Source: Candidatus Mycobacterium methanotrophicum
GTDB lineage: Bacteria > Actinomycetota > Actinomycetes > Mycobacteriales > Mycobacteriaceae
Assembly (NCBI RefSeq): GCF_023515995.1
Contig: NZ_CP097320.1
Coordinates: forward strand, 3,472,001 to 3,536,000
DNA: 64,000 nucleotides
Direction of reading: 5' to 3'
The translations under genes were made by a program, and so were the position numbers. This document shows, piece after piece, positions 25,428 through 32,606 of the stretch; positions within the stretch are counted from its first letter, which is position 1, and every line of letters begins with the position of its first letter. A model generated the notes under the pieces. The model was not told where the DNA came from. It made no database searches and was given only the letters and a program-made list of their open reading frames with translations.

Positions 25428-25604
25428 CTAGGTGGCTGGTGTCGAACGGGCGGTTTCATGCGCCGCGGCGAAATCGGCAAAAACCGGCACCGCCAGAATG
25501 GACGCTGAGCGACTTTCGGCGACCCGCCGACCAAATCACCCGCCCGGAGATCACGATATTTGGCGGCCCGAGATCGTTAGCCGTGTAAAACACCAGCCAC
25601 CTAG
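25428..25604. repeat. perfect 15-bp inverted repeats flanking 147 bp
   Basis: CTAGGTGGCTGGTGT (25428-25442) and its exact reverse complement (25590-25604). It lies just upstream of the ISL3 transposase start; it may be part of the insertion sequence end or a separate small palindromic element. No gene inside. Confidence 0.55.
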
Positions 25605-25749
25605 GAGCTTTTGAACCTATGAGCTGCCCGTGCGCCCAACCCCTTACGCCACGCGAGACATAGCAGACCCCACCCGACCCACATTCATGGCAATAGAGCC
25701 CTATTTATGCAGGTTGATCGCGGCACTGGCTGCCATGAGGTAAGCCTAC

Positions 25750-25774
25750 TTCAATCCCAGTACCGCGCACCAAG
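25750..25774. repeat. attR-like duplicate of the tRNA-Val 3' end
   Basis: Exact 25-bp copy of 18687-18711, without the rest of a tRNA gene. It marks the right boundary of a 7063-bp island inserted at tRNA-Val(GAC). Confidence 0.8.
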
Positions 25775-25988
25775 TGTTTGTGCAGCACAGAGGCAGTTTT
25801 AGAAGCCTGACAATCGGCTCCCGCCACATATACGTCGCTTACCCGTTAACTTGATTTCTTGCTGCCGAAAAGCTGAAAACCTGCTGGGACGACCTCGGAC
25901 CAATTTGACGGCACCCAGCCTGAGCCTTAGCTTAGTTAAACCCAGTAAAACCGTAAGGTTGGGCACGCACGAAACGATGGGGGTTCCA

Positions 25989-26567
25989 ATGATCGACAAC
26001 CGCCTCACCGCCTCCTGGGTCCGCCGGTGGGGTACTGGCGCGGGCCTGGTTAGTGGAGCTGTCGCCGCCGCCATGATTGGGATGGCCGCTGCGCCTGGCG
26101 CCCGCGCCGACGGCGGTGTCACCCCCGCCGACTTGCAGGCCACTGCGACCGCCGATTTGACCGACGCCAACGCCGCATTGAACACAGCGCTGGGCCAATC
26201 GGACGTTTCCGATAACCTCAACCTTCAGGGGTTGGTGGATCAACAACTAGGGACGAACGACAACGCTTTACAATTACAAGATTCTCTGGTGACGCTTCAA
26301 GAAAGCGACCTGTCCGCCGACACCAACCCTATTGCGTTGGACCTGGACACCGCGTTATTCGGCGACGTTGATCAGGCGTTCGCCAACGGCGATGCAGCAG
26401 TGCTTAGCGCTAGCCAAAGCTTTACGGACGCGGCCGCGGCGGGCACACTCACGAGCAGTTCCGATTTCGGGATGGCTGCGGCTGATTTGCAGTTGCTCGG
26501 TCCTACCTTCGACGCTCTCGGTAGTTTGTTCACCGCCTTCGATATTGGGCTCCTAAACTCGTTCTAA
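25989..26567 (+). CDS. probable secreted protein
   Basis: 192 residues with a signal peptide: basic WVRRWGTG, hydrophobic LVSGAVAAAMIGMAA and a cleavage site after APGARA. The mature part is acidic, rich in Asp, Ala, Leu, Gln (DLQATATADLTDANAALNTA, VDQQLGTNDNALQLQDSLVT) and probably helical. It ends FDIGLLNSF. I do not recognise a named family, though mycobacteria have many such short secreted proteins. ATG 25989 or ATG 25977 may be the start. It sits immediately outside the island boundary. Confidence 0.65.
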   Translation: MIDNRLTASWVRRWGTGAGLVSGAVAAAMIGMAAAPGARADGGVTPADLQATATADLTDANAALNTALGQSDVSDNLNLQGLVDQQLGTNDNALQLQDSLVTLQESDLSADTNPIALDLDTALFGDVDQAFANGDAAVLSASQSFTDAAAAGTLTSSSDFGMAAADLQLLGPTFDALGSLFTAFDIGLLNSF

Positions 26568-26671
26568 CCAGTAAGCATCGGCTAACTCACTTGTCGGAAG
26601 TTTCGAATTCTGCACACACCTGGCAGGCGCGATGCGCAGCCTGGGGCGGGGCGGCGTCGTGGGTAAAACTA

Positions 26672-27344
26672 TTAGGACGCGTGCGAAAAGAATCGCTCGT
26701 AGAACACACGCAGAATCTTCGCGAACGGGGCGCTGGCGGGCAGGCCCGGCAAACATGCTCGGCTGCGTCGTGCTGATCTTGGAAAGCACTGGATAGCGCA
26801 GGCCGTGATCTCGCAACTCTGCGACCTGCTCGACAACCGCATCGGGATACCCTGCAGCACAGCATCTTTGAGGAGTGACATCGGTGCGTCGGATATGTAC
26901 GACAACACCGTCTGCTCCTCGAGCACCTGCGGGATGACGTCTTGTGCGCCGACGAAGTCGTCGCCTAGCTAGCAGGTGACGCGCTCCGTGCCGTTTCCAC
27001 AGCTCTGCAGGAGCATTGCGGCCGCTTGAGCGGTGACCGCAGGATCACGCCGGCCCGGATCGGTCACGCCGATACCAAGGCGCATGCGCGCCATACGGTT
27101 TCGGGCGGCCAGATGCCCACAGCACCGTCCACGGTTCGAGCTCGGCGTCCACCTTCGGGGCAAGTCGTATCGCGCCAACACATTTCGGCTGGGCCATCGA
27201 CCACGGAAATAGCGAGTTCAAGTGGTCGGCCACCCAAAACGAATCGATCCGGGTGGCCACCGCACTGAGGTAAGTGGATCGCACCACCGCCATCGATGAA
27301 AAGCGCGCTGAGAGCGCACGAACAGCTATACCGACTTTGACCAT
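26672..27344 (-). pseudogene. LLM-class (phthiodiolone-ketoreductase-like) oxidoreductase, decayed
   Basis: N-terminus from ATG 27344: VKVGIAVRALSARFSSMAVV, then [20 protein letters not shown]; the frame changes near 27150 to [19 protein letters not shown]. After a deletion the C-terminus appears in pieces (PQVLEEQTVLSYISDAPMSL, VAELRDHGLRYPVLSKISTT, APFAKILRV). At least three frameshifts and one deletion of about 150 residues. Members reduce ketones with F420; related to Rv2951c by memory. Confidence 0.7.
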
Positions 27345-27396
27345 GAGCCCCGACCCTAGGAGAGGCGTCGGCTTGTGGACTCGTTCGCCGCGCCCG

Positions 27397-27765
27397 CTAC
27401 TCTCCGCGTCCGCCTGATATGTCCGCTCGGTTCGGTGGGGGCTCGGCGCCGTTGTCGCTGGCACGCTGTAGATGCTGCGGACAGTAGGCGCTGGCCGCAA
27501 TCGCGGTGAACTTGGCGGCGCTGGTCATGCTGATTCCCGGATTCTGCTCGGTCACGTGCTGCACGACGTCAATTTCCGGCTGACCCTGGTCCATCAGCCC
27601 GCACGCGGCCTTGCCGGCGTTGACCGCACTCGGCCCGTTGCTAAAGGTGATGCCGGCCTTCGTCAGCGCGTCCAGGAAGCTGGCATCGACAGCCGGGTCG
27701 GCGTGCGCCGGCACGCCCGACCCGACCGTGGCGATGATGCCGAGCAACAGGAGGAGACGTCGCAT
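27397..27765 (-). CDS. DUF732 secreted protein
   Basis: 122 residues. Signal peptide MRRLLLLLGIIATVGSGVPA ending AHA; mature part DPAVDASFLDALTKAGITFS, ACGLMDQGQPEID and AASAYCPQHLQ. The two conserved cysteines probably form a disulphide. DUF732 proteins are small exported mycobacterial proteins without known enzymatic role. ATG 27765 is chosen since it gives a canonical signal peptide; the long upstream extension is out of character. Confidence 0.8.
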   Translation of the reverse strand: MRRLLLLLGIIATVGSGVPAHADPAVDASFLDALTKAGITFSNGPSAVNAGKAACGLMDQGQPEIDVVQHVTEQNPGISMTSAAKFTAIAASAYCPQHLQRASDNGAEPPPNRADISGGRGE

Positions 27766-27840
27766 CTGGCCATCATCGCTTATGGCGGCGCCGTTGTCGT
27801 ATAGGAACCATGCTTGCGATAAGGCTGCCAAGATCACGTC

Positions 27841-28384
27841 GTGGCCGACAAAATCGAAGTCCAACGCAAGAGCGCCGCTCCCCCAGCCGACGTCTTCGCA
27901 GTGCTCAGCGATCCACAGGGTCACGTCGCCATCGAGCGACCGGGATGCTGCAAGACGCCGAAGGCGGCCCCCCGTTGCCGCCGCGGGTGACAGCGTCGTC
28001 GTCCATATGGACCGCGACGCGCTCAACGACTTTCCGGAACTGGGCAAGTGCGACGTCACGGTCAGCATTCGCGACTTCGAGCCCGGACGGCTGATCTCGT
28101 GGACCGTTCTCGGTCAAATTCGCCCGCCGATCGGCCACGTCTATGGGTGTCTATGGGTACCGCCTCGAACCCGACGAAACCGACGAAGGGACGCTCGTCA
28201 CATCGGTCTACGACTGGTCCCAGATCGACGATCACGGCGTGGAACCGGCATTTTTCCGGTGGTCTCCGAGCTCGCATTGCGCACCGCGCTGGGCATCTTG
28301 GACCCGACCGTGCGCCGCGGCTACCCGAAGGGTTGGCGAGCGCCGCCCGCCGTCCCCGTCAACCCATTGTTGACGGAATACCGG
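27841..28384 (+). pseudogene. SRPBCC / polyketide-cyclase-like protein, frameshifted
   Basis: GTG 27841 opens ADKIEVQRKSAAPPADVFAV, LSDPQGHVAI. Thereafter the family sequence hops between frames: DSVVVHMDRDALNDFPELGK, VSIRDFEPGRLISWTVLGQI, YRLEPDETDEGTLVTSVYDW and VVSELALRTALGILDP. At least three indels. It ends just before clpC2, and its 3' end contains the first of two operator-like palindromes. Confidence 0.7.
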
Positions 28385-28402
28385 GGTCAACCTAAGGTTG
28401 AC
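28358..28402 (+). promoter_or_regulatory. two tandem palindromes GTCAAC-N5-GTTGAC before clpC2
   Basis: GTCAACCCATTGTTGAC (28358-28374) and GTCAACCTAAGGTTGAC (28386-28402), 28 bp apart centre to centre. The second ends three bases before ATG 28406. Such paired 17-bp sites are what a dimeric HTH repressor would bind; the downstream gene encodes an HTH-like protein, so autoregulation is plausible. Confidence 0.65.
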
Positions 28403-28405
28403 GGC

Positions 28406-28795
28406 ATGGCTGAATCTGCCCCGGAACCCGCTCCCGTCAGCTATCCCGTCCGACTCGACGAGATGATCAACGCCATCGAAAACGCGCATACCGAGATGCT
28501 GGACCAGCTCAGCGACGCCGTCTTGGCAGCCGAACACCTCGGGGAGGTGGCCGACCACCTGATCGGACACTTCGTCGACCAAGCGCGCCGATCGGGAGCC
28601 TCCTGGACCGACATCGGCAAGAGCATGGGCGTCAGCAAGCAGGCAGCACAGAAGCGGTTCGTGTTGCGAGCAGAGGGCACCACACTCGACCCCAACCAGG
28701 GGTTCGAACGCTTCACGCCCCGGGCCCGCAACGCCGTCGCCGCCGCCCAAAACGCCGCCGTGCTGGAATCTCTGGTTGCCGGGCAGAAGAACTGA
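28406..28795 (+). CDS. clpC2: ClpC2-like protein, C-terminally truncated
   Basis: 129 residues. The N-terminal helical/HTH part of ClpC2 (Rv2667 type) is intact: YPVRLDELINAIENAH-like start, AVLAAEHLGEVADHLIGHFV, then ASWTDIGKSMGVSKQAAQKR and GFERFTPRARNAVAAAQNAA. The family then has a Clp N-terminal repeat domain of about 120 residues; here the protein ends after VLESLVAGQKN. So the putative DNA-binding half is kept and the half that mimics the ClpC1 N-domain is gone. ATG 28406 lies directly behind an operator-like palindrome; the frame is also open upstream into the SRPBCC remnant. Confidence 0.7.
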   Translation: MAESAPEPAPVSYPVRLDEMINAIENAHTEMLDQLSDAVLAAEHLGEVADHLIGHFVDQARRSGASWTDIGKSMGVSKQAAQKRFVLRAEGTTLDPNQGFERFTPRARNAVAAAQNAAVLESLVAGQKN

Positions 28796-28818
28796 CGCAG
28801 CCTTCGCGGTGTGCCATC

Positions 28819-29334
28819 ATGCCAAACATGCGCCGCTGCCTCGTCGTGTTGGTCACCGCGTTCGCCGCGACTCTGTGGGCGCTTCCGCGCGCATCGGCCG
28901 GCGATGCGCCGATCGGCCACCTCGGCACCACGTTGCGGGTCGACACCGGAAAAATGATCGCCGACGTCACGGTCAGCAGCGTCCAGCCGATCGACCCGCC
29001 GCCGGGGTTCGGCTACAACCGCGTCGGCATCCCGGTCAAGAGCTTCCCGCGTAGCGCGGCGGTGCGCGCGGACGTGGCGATCCATGCCGTCCGGGTGCCG
29101 ACCCCGTTCCAGATGGCCACCGACTTGACCTTCGACGGGGTAACCCCGTTCGGCGACGCCTACAAGTCACGCCCGTCCGACGCACCTGACGCGCTGGACG
29201 CCGCGCTGACCAACGCACCGGCCGGCTCGGTTATTCGCGGCGGCGTGTATAGGGAGGCCCACCGCGACCCGGTCTCCGCCGTCGTGCTGCTGGACAGGAA
29301 AACGGAGTGTCACCTGGCGCAGTGGAACCTATAG
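28819..29334 (+). CDS. secreted MPT63/DUF1942-like protein
   Basis: 171 residues. Signal peptide MRRCLVVLVTAFAATLWALP ending ASAG. The mature beta-rich part includes IGHLGTTLRVDTGKMIADVT, VRADVAIHAVRVPTPFQM and VIRGGVYREAHRDPVSAVVL, similar in arrangement to DUF1942/MPT63 immunoglobulin-like secreted proteins. Corresponds in position to Rv2668. Overlaps the next gene by 28 nt. Confidence 0.65.
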   Translation: MPNMRRCLVVLVTAFAATLWALPRASAGDAPIGHLGTTLRVDTGKMIADVTVSSVQPIDPPPGFGYNRVGIPVKSFPRSAAVRADVAIHAVRVPTPFQMATDLTFDGVTPFGDAYKSRPSDAPDALDAALTNAPAGSVIRGGVYREAHRDPVSAVVLLDRKTECHLAQWNL

Positions 29335-29864
29335 CCCGCATCGCCAGAGCCAATCCCGCCGACACCGTCGAGTTGGCTGCGGTCGCCGCACGCACCTTCC
29401 CGCTCGCGTGTCCCCCGTCGGCCACGCCCGCGAATATCGCGGCGTTCGTCACCGCCAACCTGTCCGAGATACGTTTCGCCGAGTACCTGGCCGATCCGCA
29501 ACGGCTGGTCCTCACCGCCAGCCACGACAACCGAATTGTCGGTTACACCATGCTGATTCGCGGTGTCGGCGACGATCCCGACGTGCAGCGAGCCGTGCCT
29601 GTCCGACCAGCCGTGGAACTTTCCAAGCTGTACGTGCTGCCCGATTATCACGGTTCGGGCGCGTCGACGGCGCTGATGACCGCCGCGCTCGACGCCGCGG
29701 TCGAGTGGGGCGCTGGCTGCGTATGGCTGGGTGTCAATCAGAAAAACACTCGCGCACAACGGTTTTACACAAAATGCGGTTTCAGCGTCGACGGCGTCAG
29801 AACATTTCAACTGGGTGCTGGTATCGAAAACGACTATGTGATGGTGCGCAGCTCTATGCGTTGA
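29307..29864 (+). CDS. GNAT-family N-acetyltransferase
   Basis: 185 residues with the GNAT core: IVGYTMLIRGVGD, VELSKLYVLPDYHGSGASTA (acetyl-CoA pyrophosphate loop, a Q/RxxGxG/A variant), NQKNTRAQRFYTKCGF and GIENDYVMVRSSM. GTG 29307 overlaps the preceding gene. Position matches Rv2669. The substrate is unknown. Confidence 0.8.
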   Translation: MSPGAVEPIARIARANPADTVELAAVAARTFPLACPPSATPANIAAFVTANLSEIRFAEYLADPQRLVLTASHDNRIVGYTMLIRGVGDDPDVQRAVPVRPAVELSKLYVLPDYHGSGASTALMTAALDAAVEWGAGCVWLGVNQKNTRAQRFYTKCGFSVDGVRTFQLGAGIENDYVMVRSSMR

Positions 29865-29873
29865 GCACTGCAC

Positions 29874-30131
29874 TCAGAACCAGTTGGACGCCGCGGCCAC
29901 CGACCCGCCGCACTCGACGAGTCGGAAAAGCAGCCGGGAGATCAGCGTAGTATTTCCCGGGTCGTCCAACTCGAACTCGTCGATACACAACAGCGTGTAA
30001 TGCCCAAGCAGCTCAATGCATTCGGTGAAGCCGAACACTCCGGCCAGCTGGGTCAGCTCCATGAAGGTCGCAAAGGGCTCGGGATGCATCGCATCGGCCG
30101 GGCATGCAGGCACCCTACCCACGTGGTGCAA
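29874..30131 (-). pseudogene. AFG1/ZapE-like ATPase, internal fragment
   Basis: FATFMELTQLAGVFGFTECI and YTLLCIDEFELDDPGNTTLI, with the Walker B and the sensor-like SVAAASN, match the middle of the AFG1/ZapE-type ATPase found here in M. tuberculosis (Rv2670c). The P-loop (Walker A) side and the whole C-terminal half are missing, so no function is expected. Divergent from and nearly touching the ribD-like gene. Confidence 0.75.
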
Positions 30132-30133
30132 TC

Positions 30134-30913
30134 ATGCCCATGTCTGACCAGGCCGGCGGGATGCAGCTGCGACTGCTCGGCTCGGTCCGCGAACTCGACG
30201 GCGGCGAACTGCCCGACCTGTACGGCTACCCGGCGCGGCTGAACAGGATTTGGCTACGGGCCAACTTCATCGCCAGCCTCGACGGCGGCGCCACCGTCGG
30301 CGGCGCCACCGGCCGTCTGGGCGGGCCCGGCGATCGGGCGTTGTTCAGCCTGCTGCGCGAGCTGGCTGACGTGATCCTGGTCGGCGCCGGCACGGTTCGC
30401 GTCGAGGATTACTCCGGCGCACGCCCGACCATCGCCCAGCGGGGGCGTCGCCAGGCCCGCGGCCAGAGCGAAGTCCCGCAACTGGCGATCGTCACCAAAT
30501 CCGGCCGGCTGGGCCGGGATATGCCGGTGTTCACCCGCACCGAGGCGCCGCCGCTGGTGTGCACGTGCGCGGCGGTGGCCGACCGGACTCGGCGCGAACT
30601 CGCCGGTCTCGCCGACGTCGTCGAATGCTCGACCGACGACCCGGCCCGAGTCGACGAAGCCGCAGTGCTCGCGGCGCTGGCCGACCGCGGCCTGTACGGG
30701 GTGCTGACCGAGGGCGGCCCAACGCTGTTGAGCTCATTCGTCGAGCGCAACATGCTCGACGAACTGTGCCTGACGATCGCGCCGAGCCTGGTCGGCGGTC
30801 TGGCCGGCCGCATCGCCGCGGGCCCCGGGCAGGTGCTCACCCGTATGCGCTGCGCGCACATCCTCACCGACGACGACGGCTACCTGTACACGCGCTACGT
30901 CAAAGACGTGTAG
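30134..30913 (+). CDS. RibD C-terminal domain / dihydrofolate-reductase-like protein
   Basis: 259 residues. The pyrimidine reductase fold is clear: WLRANFIASLDGGATVGGAT, DVILVGAGTVRVEDYSG, LAIVTKSGRLGRDMPVF and YGVLTEGGPTLLSSFVER. The Rv2671 product, its positional counterpart, can substitute for dihydrofolate reductase by published work as I recall. Start ATG 30134 (MPMSDQAGG); the 30104 extension overlaps the divergent remnant. Cytoplasmic NADPH-dependent reductase of the riboflavin/folate type. Confidence 0.85.
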   Translation: MPMSDQAGGMQLRLLGSVRELDGGELPDLYGYPARLNRIWLRANFIASLDGGATVGGATGRLGGPGDRALFSLLRELADVILVGAGTVRVEDYSGARPTIAQRGRRQARGQSEVPQLAIVTKSGRLGRDMPVFTRTEAPPLVCTCAAVADRTRRELAGLADVVECSTDDPARVDEAAVLAALADRGLYGVLTEGGPTLLSSFVERNMLDELCLTIAPSLVGGLAGRIAAGPGQVLTRMRCAHILTDDDGYLYTRYVKDV

Positions 30914-30940
30914 AGCGCCCGGATGGCTATGGTGGTCGGC

Positions 30941-32500
30941 ATGAGCCGGCCCGCCGCAATCGCCACCTCGTTGATCGTGGTGACGGGGTTGCTGGTCGGC
31001 TGCGCGCCCGGCTTGGCCGCCAATCCGCGCTTCGCCACCAATGCCGGCGCCGGGCCGCAGGGAAAGCCCACGACGGCCAAGCCGGCCAATGGTCCGCCCC
31101 CGATCGCGGCGCCGAAGAACGACTTGTCGTGGCATAACTGCACGTCGAAGGAGTTCATCGACGCCGCGGTACCCGCGGCGCCCGGAGTCAAGCTGGATTG
31201 CGCAAGCTACGACGCCGACCTCGACCCGGTCAACGGCGCGGCCGGCACGCTGAGCATCGGTGTGGTGCGCGCGACCTCGGTGAAGACGCCGCACGATGCC
31301 GGCCCGCTGGTCTTGACCACCGGCTCGGATCTGCCCTCGTCGCTGCAGCTGCCGGTGTGGCTGGCACGCGCCGGCGCCGACGTGCTGCAAAAGCACCCCA
31401 TCGTCGCCGTCGACCGCCGCGGTATGGGCTTGTCGAGCCCGATCGACTGCCTCGATCAGTTCGACCGTCAGGAGATCCGCGACCAGTCGCAGTTCGAGGC
31501 CGGCAACGATCCCGTCGCCAACCTCGCCGACATCGTGCAGAACGCCACCACCAGCTGCACCGACACCATCGCACCCGGCGACTCCGCCTACGACAACACC
31601 CACGCCGCCACCGACATCGAGCGGCTGCGCAGTATCTGGGATGTGCCCGCGCTGGCGCTGATCGGCATCGGCAGCGGCGCCCAGGTGGCGCTGTCCTACG
31701 CCAGCTCGCATCCCGACAAGGTCGCCAGGCTGGTCCTCGATTCCCCAATAGCACTGGACGTGGGCGCCGAAGCCGCCGCCGAGCAGCGGGTCAAAGGGCA
31801 GCAATCGGCACTGGACGCGTTCGCGGCGCAATGCGCGGCGCTGAACTGCCCGCTGGGCCCCGATCCCAAAGCCGCGGTGAGCTCGCTATTGGCCGACGCC
31901 CGCGCCGGCCATGGCCCCGGCGGTGTGTCGGTGGCGGTCCTCGCCACCGCGATCAGCACCGCGCTGGGCTACCCCACCGGCGACCGGGCCAGTACCACCA
32001 ACGACTTGGCCGCCGCGCTGGCAACCGCGCGCTCCGGTGACACCAATTTGCTGACCAGCCTTGCCAACCGGGCAGAGGGCCTCACCGGCACCGACGGGCA
32101 GTTCGTCGATTCATGCAGTGACGCGCTCAACCGCCCCACACCCGACCGGGTACGGGAGCTGGTGGTCGCCTGGGGCAAGCTCTATCCCCAGTTCGGCGCC
32201 GTCGGCGCGCTCAACCTCGTCAAATGCCTCTCCTGGCCGAGCACGACGGCGCCGCAGCCGCCGAAGGTTCTCAAAGTCGACGTGCTTTTGATGGGCGTAC
32301 AGGACGATCCGATTGTCGGGATGGAAGGCGTCTCCGCCACCGCCGCCACCGTCATCAACGCCACCGCAGCCAGCAAGCGGGTGATGTGGCAAGGGATCGG
32401 GCACGGCGCCAGCATCTACTCCTCGTGCGCGGTCCCGCCGCTGATCGGCTACCTGGACAGCGGCCATTTGCCATCGACCGACACTTACTGTCCCGCCTGA
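30941..32500 (+). CDS. TAP-like alpha/beta-hydrolase lipoprotein
   Basis: 519 residues, the counterpart of Rv2672. The signal peptide ends with a lipobox (TGLLVGC), so it is likely lipid-anchored outside the membrane. Alpha/beta fold: PLVLTTGSDLPSSLQLPVWL, VDRRGMGLSSPIDCLDQF (oxyanion side) and C-terminal VLLMGVQDDPIVGMEGVSAT (acid) plus WQGIGHGASIYSSC (His). At the nucleophile elbow the sequence is LIGIGSGAQVALSYA: by alignment to TAP enzymes the Ser of GxSxG is Gly and the next residue is Ser. So proteolytic activity is uncertain. ATG 30941 is chosen over 30923. Confidence 0.8.
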   Translation: MSRPAAIATSLIVVTGLLVGCAPGLAANPRFATNAGAGPQGKPTTAKPANGPPPIAAPKNDLSWHNCTSKEFIDAAVPAAPGVKLDCASYDADLDPVNGAAGTLSIGVVRATSVKTPHDAGPLVLTTGSDLPSSLQLPVWLARAGADVLQKHPIVAVDRRGMGLSSPIDCLDQFDRQEIRDQSQFEAGNDPVANLADIVQNATTSCTDTIAPGDSAYDNTHAATDIERLRSIWDVPALALIGIGSGAQVALSYASSHPDKVARLVLDSPIALDVGAEAAAEQRVKGQQSALDAFAAQCAALNCPLGPDPKAAVSSLLADARAGHGPGGVSVAVLATAISTALGYPTGDRASTTNDLAAALATARSGDTNLLTSLANRAEGLTGTDGQFVDSCSDALNRPTPDRVRELVVAWGKLYPQFGAVGALNLVKCLSWPSTTAPQPPKVLKVDVLLMGVQDDPIVGMEGVSATAATVINATAASKRVMWQGIGHGASIYSSCAVPPLIGYLDSGHLPSTDTYCPA

Positions 32501-32535
32501 CGCGAACGGCCATCGCCCGTGTACGGTGCGCTCGT

Positions 32536-32606
32536 GACGCGCGCCGACGACGATGCTTCAGCAAGCGATGTGGGGGCACCACCCAGCCGGGAGAGGAGCG
32601 GCGCTC
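32536..32606 (+). repeat. MIRU-like repeat (diverged) before aftC
   Basis: Reads GACGCGCGCCGACGACGATG and ends in GAGAGGAGCGGCGCTC immediately before the GTG start. It shares beginning and end with the copies at 39501 and 52581, but the middle differs. It supplies the ribosome-binding purine stretch. Confidence 0.5.

Noticed and set aside
18700..25750. Integrase or excisionase for the tRNA island
   Set aside because: I looked for tyrosine or serine recombinase motifs in all frames of the segment and found only DDE transposases.
27611..28405. In-frame extension of clpC2 through the SRPBCC remnant as one fusion protein
   Set aside because: The SRPBCC part is legible only by switching among three frames, and the clpC2 ATG has its own operator-like region.
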